27,238 nucleotides of DNA, from positions 218,100-245,337 of the forward strand of contig CAUYUJ010020604.1 of NCBI GenBank assembly GCA_963575745.1, given 5' to 3'. A program made the translations under genes and the position numbers. The notes under the pieces are model-generated. The model searched no databases. It was not told the origin of the DNA and was given only the letters and a program-made list of their open reading frames with translations. Source of the stretch: Prorocentrum cordatum. Its lineage: Eukaryota; Sar; Dinophyceae; Prorocentrales; Prorocentraceae. Shown here in pieces: positions 16,211 through 23,693 of the stretch. The first letter of the stretch is position 1, and every line of letters starts with the position of its first letter.

Positions 16211-18511
16211 TCATCCCAACCTGTGTGGATCAGAGCGGGGTAGGTCTACGCCTGTCCTGTCTGTCACGCGGCCCCGTTCGCCCTCTTCGAGTCGCCTGCG
16301 CGCGGTCTCCGCCTCCCTCGCCTGCTGCGCCTTCTCGTGAGCCTCCACGTCCGGAATCCCGATTGTGGCGATGCGCGGGCGCGCTTGAGGGCGCGGCGGT
16401 TCGGTGGGCGCCGTGCCAGCGCCGGCGCCCACACGAACGACAACGCCAGCCACAATCCTCGTCGTCGCCCCGCCTCCACCGCCCACTGACGGGGCCGAAT
16501 CCCCACAGTGCGCGCCAGCATCCCCAGCACCCTCGGACGCGGCGGCCTCTCGCGCACCCTCGAAGCCGCCCTGGGCGAACACCTCTGGAGGCGCAGCCGC
16601 GGGCGAAGCCTCGGGCAGGGTCCCCGCCGCTGGAACCACCGGCGCAGAAACGGCGCCCGACGCACTGCGCGCCGCTCGCTCCTGGAACTCCTTCAACTTT
16701 GCCTCCGGGATTGCCCCGTCCACGCGCCCCTGCCACCCCTTTGCCCCTTGCTGGCCGAAGTGCCTCTTGCAGAACACGCCGCATCCCTCCGCGGGGAAAC
16801 TGCGGCACTGCGCACCCACTCCATCCCCCCAAGTTCGAGCCAAACATTTCCTTTCATCGATCGTCTTCGGCGTAAAGCGATGCCACTCGCGGTCGGCAGG
16901 TGGCGCCCCCACGCCTGGCTCGACCGCGGCAGGAGCCGGGCCCGCGGACGGGAGGCCCGAGGCCCTGCCAGCGTCGTCGTCCTCGCCGCCCGTGCTGCCC
17001 AGAGCAGGCGGGGACAGCCCGCGCTTCTTGCCCCTGCGCAACGGCGGCTGCGGCTGCCCCGAATCGCCGGGGTCCCCGTCGCCAGCGCCAGGATCCCCGC
17101 CACCCGCCCGACGCCGCTTGCCCGGTGGCTCGCCACCCGACGCCTGCTGCCCGGCGGTCGCACTCGGCGGCGCAGACGGCGCGGCAGACGTGCTGGAAGC
17201 AGCGCCGCCGCCGCCATCGCCGCTCCCCGCAGACCCCGCCGCGCGCCCGCCTGCATGCCCGAGAGGCGCAGTCGGCGGAGCCGGCAGCGCACCAGACGGT
17301 CCCGCACCAGCGCTGCCGCCGGCGCCCCCCGCAGACCCCGCCGCCGCGCGCCCGCCGCCTCCGCCCCGCGGACCCGCCCTGCGCACATACGCAAACACAT
17401 ACGCGCCAATGTGCACCTGGTGGTTTCTGGCGATCTGCGCCCAAGTCTGGAGGTGGACAGTACTGTCGTCAAATTTGGCGTATTCGTTAACGCCCACGGA
17501 TGCATACGCATAGTAGTGTCCGCTCGTCGCGCTTTCGCCCTGGTGCACCACGACCCCCGAGAAATCGTACTCGCACTCGGAATCCACAGGCCGCAGAATC
17601 TGAGGAAAGCGCACAGGGCGTCTGTCGTACCACTCGCCTATCCCCCGCTGCACGATCACGAAGAGCACGGGCGGCGACCGCTCCCAGCGATTGCCTGTAT
17701 ATACCCTGATGCCTTGACAGACCCCGGCCGCCGCCCTCTGAGCATCATCGAGGTGAGCGTGCGCCGGACATACTTGCCCTGGCTCACCGACATGCCTTAA
17801 TTCCAGCCGGATCAACTCCTCCAGATCGCACGGCCCCCGGTAGTCGGGGCCGAGCAATTCGGAAGGCACCACCTTGAGAAACGTCTTAATTTCACCCTTG
17901 TCCGAACTTGCTGTGCACGCGGCGCATCGCCTCCGCTGCCGAAACGCAATGCCGCAGACGTGCTGCTGGAGCACACTGCGCTGCCCGTGAGCCCCCCCTG
18001 CCGTGCAAACGGGGTGTTCGGCCGCGGTAACGGCATGGAGGGCGGCCAGGAAGAACTCTGACGCGTCGCATTGCTTCGGTCTCCCTTGCTGATCGAATTC
18101 TGCAAATTCTCGCTCACCAAAGAGCCCCTTGCGCGCGGCTATAGCGAGTGGCGCGACGGCGTCGACCCCCTGTACAGAGAGAGCCGCGGCCTGAGCTCCG
18201 AGCGCGCACGCCGCGCAAGAGTCTGCACCCAGAGGGCACCGGCCGTGCTCGTGGAGAAGCCGACGGAAGGGAGCCAGGCGCAGCAGCACCTGCGCGACTG
18301 AGCTCACGAAGCTAGTATTGTCGAGGTTTGCGATGCCCACGAGAGAGCCGCGGCCGCAGTGCCACTGCAGCTCCCTGGTGACCTCCTCCTGGGACACGCC
18401 GTAAGCTGCCATGCACAGATCCCGGTCCAGCTGGCGCAGCTCTGGCGGCTCTGCACCATCGCCAACAGTCGCCGCCGTGCGAAACATTTCCCCCCAAAGA
18501 TCCCTCGGCAC
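16211..18511 (-). CDS. USP/UCH-like deubiquitinase domain with Cys-to-Ser change, and Cys/His tail
   Basis: This is the 3' end of the transposon gene, with TGA at 16211-16213. Numbering from 18511 (GTG, probably not a start): the Cys box is GIANLDNTSFVSSVAQ (59-74). Peptidase C19 enzymes have NTC here; this copy has Ser67 (AGC, one base from TGC). QCDASEFFLAAL (147-158) matches the usual QxDAxEF box. Cys pairs at 196/199 and 248/265 may bind zinc. The His box is GHYYAYA (H332), followed by FDDSTV (D349). His and Asp are kept, so only the nucleophile is lost. After Ala/Gly linkers with basic, possibly nuclear-localising clusters (KRRR near 465, RRGKKR near 492) there is a C-x12-C-x7-C-x3-C-x2-H motif (556-584) and GRVDGAIPEAKLKEF (595-609), whose family I cannot name. 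As read, the domain should bind ubiquitin-like partners at most. Confidence 0.82.
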   Translation of the reverse strand: MPRDLWGEMFRTAATVGDGAEPPELRQLDRDLCMAAYGVSQEEVTRELQWHCGRGSLVGIANLDNTSFVSSVAQVLLRLAPFRRLLHEHGRCPLGADSCAACALGAQAAALSVQGVDAVAPLAIAARKGLFGEREFAEFDQQGRPKQCDASEFFLAALHAVTAAEHPVCTAGGAHGQRSVLQQHVCGIAFRQRRRCAACTASSDKGEIKTFLKVVPSELLGPDYRGPCDLEELIRLELRHVGEPGQVCPAHAHLDDAQRAAAGVCQGIRVYTGNRWERSPPVLFVIVQRGIGEWYDRRPVRFPQILRPVDSECEYDFSGVVVHQGESATSGHYYAYASVGVNEYAKFDDSTVHLQTWAQIARNHQVHIGAYVFAYVRRAGPRGGGGGRAAAGSAGGAGGSAGAGPSGALPAPPTAPLGHAGGRAAGSAGSGDGGGGAASSTSAAPSAPPSATAGQQASGGEPPGKRRRAGGGDPGAGDGDPGDSGQPQPPLRRGKKRGLSPPALGSTGGEDDDAGRASGLPSAGPAPAAVEPGVGAPPADREWHRFTPKTIDERKCLARTWGDGVGAQCRSFPAEGCGVFCKRHFGQQGAKGWQGRVDGAIPEAKLKEFQERAARSASGAVSAPVVPAAGTLPEASPAAAPPEVFAQGGFEGAREAAASEGAGDAGAHCGDSAPSVGGGGGATTRIVAGVVVRVGAGAGTAPTEPPRPQARPRIATIGIPDVEAHEKAQQAREAETARRRLEEGERGRVTDRTGVDLPRSDPHRLG
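18311..18313 (-). other. Ser codon at the USP catalytic cysteine position
   Basis: The minus strand reads GAC AAT ACT AGC TTC (DNTSF). Family members have a cysteine at the AGC codon. One T-to-A change would turn TGC into AGC. Confidence 0.8.
18490..18495 (-). other. Six-base homopolymer at probable frame shift
   Basis: The minus strand reads TTT GGG GGG AAA. A deletion of one G here would move the reading from the linker frame to the USP frame. It is a likely place for a sequencing or replication slip. Confidence 0.45.
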
Positions 18512-19190
18512 GACGGTGCCCCTACCGGCGCCGCGGCCGGCACCCCCGCGCCACGCCCCCGCGAAGCAGCGCTCCCAGTGGACGGTGCCGCCGCCGCATC
18601 TGCGGCCCCCGTCGCGTCGCCGCCGCGGCCGCGGCCCCTGCCCCGCCCCGCAGGCCCCGCGTCCGGCGCAATGACTGCCGGCGGCACCGTCAGAGCCTGG
18701 CCCGGGCGCAGCGCATGCGAGGGCAGAGGCGTCTGCACAGACGCCGCAGGGGCCACCTCCCCGTCCGAAGGCGCTGATCCAGTGGCGTCGTCGTCGTCGT
18801 CGTCGCCCACCTCGTCACCGACACCCGCTGAGCTCCCCACGGCGCGAGGCGGGCCTGGCGGCGACGCCCGAGGCACCGTCGGCGGCGCGGGCGCCGAGCT
18901 CGACTCCGGGTTGCCCCGTCCCGCGGGCCCCTCCCCCACGTCCCAGCCGTACTCCTGCGCCCTCTGCTTGGCGATTTCGTAACTCGCTTTGAAAATCCTG
19001 CCTTCGAAGCGCTGGACCCCCTCGCGGACGTACTGGGGCGGGCCCCGCTGCAGGATTTCCCAGGGCGGCAGGTTGTAGACGAGGACGCGATGGGCCACGC
19101 GAACGCGACTGAGCATGACGTACAGGTGCAGCCACCAGTCATCGGCGCCCATGTTCATGGGCTTCTGGAGCACCATGTGGCCGCATCCAT
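18497..19190 (-). CDS. Helitron helicase motif VI and low-complexity linker segment
   Basis: From about 19176 the frame reads MVLQKPMNMGADDWW, then LYVMLSRVRVAHRVLVYN at about 19130-19075. This is PIF1 motif VI, with the arginine finger in SRVRV, at the expected distance after motif V of the previous segment. A helical stretch (EGVQRFEGRIFKASYEIAKQ) follows, then a Pro/Ala/Ser linker, an acidic run DDDDDD, and RGRGRGRGG, which could bind nucleic acid. The frame is open to 18304 but likely leaves the true frame at a six-G run (plus-strand C at 18490-18495). Confidence 0.8.
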
Positions 19191-22100
19191 GCCCAAGCCC
19201 TGCGCCGTCTGCACGGTGCGAACTTTCTCTGGCAGCAACGGGATCTGGTACCTCGTAACCTTCACCTTCCGAAGCTTTCGCTCGCCATCGTCTTCGTAGT
19301 GATGGTTCCACTCCCAGGACGCCCTGTGCGGCGCGATCTGCACGACCCCTGCTCCGAACCCTAGGTCCTCCGTGAAGTCATCAAACTTGACGAGGACACC
19401 GCGAGGCAAACGTTTGCATCGATAATAACCGAGCCGGTGGGCGTCGTGAGGCTTCTTTTCGCGCCAATCCGCGCCCGGCGTCTCGAACTCTCGCGGGTGG
19501 AACCGCACGTCCTTGACTACCCCCACGGCGTCCTGGACGATCTGGTGCTTCGCCGACAACTTCACGGTCAGCCGCACACGCATGCCGATGTACAGCGGGC
19601 ACATGCCGATGAGGTGACCAGTGTTGTTCACGTTCGGCACCTGCAGCATGGCCTTGTAATGCTCCTTACCGAAGGCCGTGGGGTCTGGAGGCAAGTCCAC
19701 GGCCTGTACGTACAGCAGCATCTGCCCCTTCTCCCTGGCCTCTCGCACGGCCCGATACTGCATCTGCCTGTGCACGGCCTCCCAGGCGATGCCCATCTCG
19801 AACCCGTCTTTGACAGCGGGGTCCTGCAGCCGCTTGTCGTTCTTACCAGGTCGGACCACCCACCCTTGCACCACCCTTTTCTGCTCGGCCGTCAACTTCT
19901 TGCCCTCCCTCATGGTCTTCAAGAACCCCGGCATGAAAGGGCAGGGCGCGTGCGGAGTAACGAGCCTGTCCTTGAAGCGGTGCGTCTCGTACAGAAACAT
20001 CGCGTGGGTCACGCCGTCCAAGAATATGGACTGCCCATTGCGGACGTGAACCCACTGGTCGGGCGCCTCACGCTGCAGCAGGGAAGACCTCTTGCCTTTG
20101 CCGCTGACAGGGCCCAGCTGATAAAAGTCACCCAGGAACATGACAATCGGAGCCTTCCCGAACATGTGGCCCCGCTCCATGTACAGATCCACATCGCAAT
20201 TGTGTGTCGCCTTACGGGCTTTGCACATGCGAAACGATGCAGCGCCGAGAAGCGCAGGCGGCACCATGGACACCTCCTCCACGATGACGGCCTTGAGAGC
20301 GCTCATGCGGTCCACGAAATCATCCTCGACTTTCTGCCCGGAGAGCCTAGCGATGGTCAAGGCCTGCTGGCCGCTCAGACCGAAGCCGCTGTGGATCGTC
20401 TCCCCCTCGATGACGCGCGCAGCGCTGTTCGACGAGGCCACGGCGATCTCCGATCCCTTGCCGAACACCTCGGCGAACAGACGCCGCAGCAGTTTCACCA
20501 CCTCCGTCTTCCCCGTCCCGCCCTCCCCGTGCAACAGGAGAGCCATCTGCTCCACTGGCTTGGGGCTTTTTCCGCTGCTCAGGTCTTCCTCGTATGCCAC
20601 GATGGCCTCCACCTGGCCCACGACCAGGGCGACCACCGCCTTCTGCTCCTTATTGAACGTCACCGGGTTGACCGCCCTGGTCGCCCACTCGTCCAACAGC
20701 CTCTGCGCGATGTCGCGCGCCCGCGGCGGCCGCTTCTCGTCGCCGGCAACCGCGGGCGCCGGCGGCCGACCAGGCACGATCACGGCAGGCGCCGAACCCA
20801 CGAGGCCGCCCCCCCCGTCGCCATCCGCAGGCAAGCCCTCAGCTCCCTTTTTCCTGTATCGGAACGCCTCCCTCTGCTGTGCTTTGCCTTCCTCGAACTG
20901 AGAGTCGTCCAAGTCGAGACCACCGAAGCCGGTCGTCCTTCCAGTACTCGCGGCAGCAGGCTGCGGCTTATGGTCTTTCGCATAACCCTCAAGGAAGATG
21001 TTCTTATAGACCAGGCTTTGTGACGACCCACGAATCTGCTCCAACTGGGCCACCGCGGGCACCTCGCTATCCGGCACGGCGAACCTGGCCTTCTGTCGGT
21101 GCGCCGCCCACGCTTCGTCCGCCTCGCCCTCGTCCACCTCCTCAGCAAAACCGTCGAAGGCTCCGCCACCAGCGCCCGCCCCCTCCTCCTCGTCCGCCTC
21201 CCCGGCAGGCCGATTCTCCGCTGGCTCCAGCTCAGAGTACACAAAGTCCTTGGCCTCCGGACGGACCTTCGTTCGCGGCCGCCCTTTCGCCTCCGCCTCC
21301 ACGTCGAGGTTCGTCGCGACCTGGACGGTCCAGCGCGCCATGAACTCGGCGGCGCTTGGGCGCTGTGCAAAGTGGCCTGGACGCTCGTCTGGGCCCCGGT
21401 TCACATCGATGTCCTCGATCGTGAACCACTTTCCAGCTCGCCGCTCGCACTCCTCGTACTGCCTGGACAACGCCACCTGCTTCGCCCACCACTCCTCCCA
21501 GGCAGGCTCATGCTTCCCGAGCGCGTCGACACCGGCCCTGTAGGGCGCCCAGGCCGCCGCCCCCTTCTCAGCCGGCTGCAACGGACGAAAGATCACAGAC
21601 TTGAACAGCGCGTTCACCTCTTTGTCTTTCTCCTTCGAAGGCATCGCGAAGCCGAAGAACTTGGGCACCCTGAACGGCGCGCCGACGCGAAGCTTCTGCA
21701 CTCGGGAGGCGGCGGCCGGGTGCGAGTCTGCGAACGCGTACGTCTCGAAGTCCTGCGCGTCGAAGTGGAGCGGGTTGGCCTGAGCTGTGTACACGTACAT
21801 GGCGTAATGGTACATGCCCTTGGACTTCAGGGGCTCCCTGTCGCCGCGATGCAGCCAGTCCATCTTCATGTCGTGCTCCTGCCGTGCCCGGTATTCGACG
21901 GCCTGCTGCTGCTGCTCCTGCTCGGGCTGGCCCTCCCCAGCAGCACCGGCACCCGCGCCCTCCCCGACGACGCCGTTGACGACCTCGGCGCGAAGCGGTG
22001 CGCGCCCCTCGCCCAGCGCATCCATGATACCGCCCCCCCCCTCGCCGTCCTCTTCTCCCGCGGCCGGCTGGTCCACCTCGATGTCCTCTGCGCGGGGGTC

Positions 22101-23690
22101 GGTCCAGAAGTCGTCCCTTTTCTCGTGAACGGCGTGGCTTGCCTGGAACGCCAGCGCCGCGATCCCCTTGCAATACAGAGTCCAGGTGTCATGGGAGCAG
22201 TAGCACTCGTGGCCATACTGCATCTGAAACATCATCTCGGGCAACTTCTTCAGGAGCGCCCGGTGCGAGCTGGTCGTGAGCTTGATGATTGTTCGCCTGG
22301 CAGAGTCGAGCACTCCGCCCCAGCCGCTGCGACGAGCGACAGCAGCGGCCCGTGCCCCGTCGACGTCCTCCTTGCCCTCCTCCTCCGCCGCCTCATCCGC
22401 CTCCCGCTCCGCCCTCTGCTGGAGTCGGAGCCACTCCAACCCGGTGCTCTGCGCGTGCAGCACTCCGAGGTCTCCCGCGATCGGCCCCGCCTTGGTCGTG
22501 TAGTCCGTCTGGTAGTGCGCCATATTGATGGCGCCCATGAACACGGCCTCCAGCGAGTGCAAAACGTGCTCCCGCAGGCTGCCGGGCGGACCGCTGCCGC
22601 TCGCGCCAGCAGCTGACGCGGAGGCGGCGGGCGAGGCGGGCGCGCTCGATGCAGGGCCGCCAGACGCAGCGCTCGATGCGGCGCGGCCCGGCGCCCGCGA
22701 CCTCGGCTCTGTCTCGACGGCTGATTCTGCCAGCTCGCGCTCCGCGCGCCCGTCGCTGTAGTAGCCCAGGCCCTGCTCCCCGTTTTTGAACACGAACCCG
22801 GGCCGGCTGCCGTCGTAACACGAAGCCGCGCAGAACCTCGCGGTGTCCTCGCCCGGTGGATCTGCTGGCCCGACTGCCTGCTTTCCGCCGCTCTGTTCTG
22901 GCGTCGGCGGAGGCGGCGGACCCAGGTCATACGCATCGGCCAAATCGAACACATCTTCATCGCCCCCACCCATGTCCCAGATGTCCCCCGCGTCGGGATC
23001 GTCCATCGTGGTGGTCGGGGCCCCGCCGAGCAAGCCTCCTCCCCGGGGCAGGCCGAGGCGGCGGCCCACGGGCAGGCGCGCCCCCCCCGCCGCAGGCGCG
23101 CGCGCCGACCCCTCGCCCGCTCCGCCCCCGCCCTGCGTTGCGGCCGACACCCCTGAACCCGCGGAACCTCCGCTCTGCCCGGCGCCCTCGTCGCAACCGG
23201 TGCCGCCAGTCTCGGCCCCAGCCAGCGCCTCCGACGCGACGCCGACCGGCTCGGCGAACGCACCAGGCTCCGGAGGCGGCGGCACGGCCGGGTCGCCGTC
23301 GGCCGCGGACGCGCCCCTGACGCTGTCGTCGCCGGGCAGGTCGAGCACCACGCGGTCCAGACACTGAACGTCCAGGTTGCTCCGCAGACACACCTGGCCC
23401 ACAGGGTTCGTGCTCCCGTGGTACGGGTGGTACCGCACCACGTCGACGCGACCAGCTCTGCCGTACCGGTTGCAGCGGTGCGCCCACGGGCCGTAGCCTT
23501 CCGCCGGAACGTCGCCCAGATCCAGGCGCTCGCCAGGCGGGTTCCACTGCCCCTCCTCCAACGGGCCGCACGCGTACTGAACCTTCGCACCTTCCGGAAG
23601 CAACAAATCCTTCCCCTTGCGCAGGCGCCGCCAGACGAGAGAGGCGGCCGGGCGCTTCCTGGACGGGTGGCTGTACACCGCAGTCTCGTA
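19155..23690 (-). CDS. Helitron Rep C-terminal part and PIF1-type helicase segment
   Basis: The frame is the same as the upstream segment after the TAG. Numbering from the GTG at 23678: NLDVQCLD (101-108) completes the nuclease domain. HYQTDYTTK gives the tyrosine pair Y389 and Y393 with K396, the expected Rep motif 3. Long Ala/Gly/Ser linkers lie at 125-290 and 325-366. The helicase (about 1008 on) has Walker A GEGGTGKT (1051-1058), motif Ia SNSAARVIEGETIHSGFGL (1083-1101), Walker B VIVEEVSMV (1131-1139, Glu in the usual Asp place), motif III GDFYQLGPV (1183-1191), ETHRFKD (1231-1237) and motif V TAQGLGM (1491-1497). PIF1 helicases unwind DNA 5' to 3' using ATP. The frame runs into a false stop at 19155-19157 just before motif VI, which lies one frame over. 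This is a Helitron rather than a cellular PIF1, because the Rep domain is fused. Confidence 0.9.
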   Translation of the reverse strand, partial: YETAVYSHPSRKRPAASLVWRRLRKGKDLLLPEGAKVQYACGPLEEGQWNPPGERLDLGDVPAEGYGPWAHRCNRYGRAGRVDVVRYHPYHGSTNPVGQVCLRSNLDVQCLDRVVLDLPGDDSVRGASAADGDPAVPPPPEPGAFAEPVGVASEALAGAETGGTGCDEGAGQSGGSAGSGVSAATQGGGGAGEGSARAPAAGGARLPVGRRLGLPRGGGLLGGAPTTTMDDPDAGDIWDMGGGDEDVFDLADAYDLGPPPPPTPEQSGGKQAVGPADPPGEDTARFCAASCYDGSRPGFVFKNGEQGLGYYSDGRAERELAESAVETEPRSRAPGRAASSAASGGPASSAPASPAASASAAGASGSGPPGSLREHVLHSLEAVFMGAINMAHYQTDYTTKAGPIAGDLGVLHAQSTGLEWLRLQQRAEREADEAAEEEGKEDVDGARAAAVARRSGWGGVLDSARRTIIKLTTSSHRALLKKLPEMMFQMQYGHECYCSHDTWTLYCKGIAALAFQASHAVHEKRDDFWTDPRAEDIEVDQPAAGEEDGEGGGGIMDALGEGRAPLRAEVVNGVVGEGAGAGAAGEGQPEQEQQQQAVEYRARQEHDMKMDWLHRGDREPLKSKGMYHYAMYVYTAQANPLHFDAQDFETYAFADSHPAAASRVQKLRVGAPFRVPKFFGFAMPSKEKDKEVNALFKSVIFRPLQPAEKGAAAWAPYRAGVDALGKHEPAWEEWWAKQVALSRQYEECERRAGKWFTIEDIDVNRGPDERPGHFAQRPSAAEFMARWTVQVATNLDVEAEAKGRPRTKVRPEAKDFVYSELEPAENRPAGEADEEEGAGAGGGAFDGFAEEVDEGEADEAWAAHRQKARFAVPDSEVPAVAQLEQIRGSSQSLVYKNIFLEGYAKDHKPQPAAASTGRTTGFGGLDLDDSQFEEGKAQQREAFRYRKKGAEGLPADGDGGGGLVGSAPAVIVPGRPPAPAVAGDEKRPPRARDIAQRLLDEWATRAVNPVTFNKEQKAVVALVVGQVEAIVAYEEDLSSGKSPKPVEQMALLLHGEGGTGKTEVVKLLRRLFAEVFGKGSEIAVASSNSAARVIEGETIHSGFGLSGQQALTIARLSGQKVEDDFVDRMSALKAVIVEEVSMVPPALLGAASFRMCKARKATHNCDVDLYMERGHMFGKAPIVMFLGDFYQLGPVSGKGKRSSLLQREAPDQWVHVRNGQSIFLDGVTHAMFLYETHRFKDRLVTPHAPCPFMPGFLKTMREGKKLTAEQKRVVQGWVVRPGKNDKRLQDPAVKDGFEMGIAWEAVHRQMQYRAVREAREKGQMLLYVQAVDLPPDPTAFGKEHYKAMLQVPNVNNTGHLIGMCPLYIGMRVRLTVKLSAKHQIVQDAVGVVKDVRFHPREFETPGADWREKKPHDAHRLGYYRCKRLPRGVLVKFDDFTEDLGFGAGVVQIAPHRASWEWNHHYEDDGERKLRKVKVTRYQIPLLPEKVRTVQTAQGLGMDAATWCSRSP

Positions 23691-23693
23691 CTA
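23691..23693 (-). other. In-frame TAG inside the Helitron nuclease domain
   Basis: The minus-strand codons read GGC TTC TAC CAC TAG TAC GAG ACT GCG GTG. Both sides belong to one domain and one frame. The context is not the classical readthrough signal (TAG CAR YYA). Confidence 0.9.

Noticed and set aside
14662-16243. Thr/His-rich and Cys/Val-rich open frames in the CA region
   Set aside because: CA/GT dinucleotide arrays have no stops in most frames; the frames overlap each other on both strands.
16211-19311. Separate host deubiquitinase gene downstream of the transposon
   Set aside because: The USP frame follows the helicase without a gap, in the same strand and composition, and the shift at ~18490 resembles the other breaks. 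It cannot be fully excluded without sibling copies.
19155-23678. Cellular PIF1 telomere helicase
   Set aside because: The same frame contains the Rep tyrosine motif and continues the HUH domain, which cellular PIF1 lacks.
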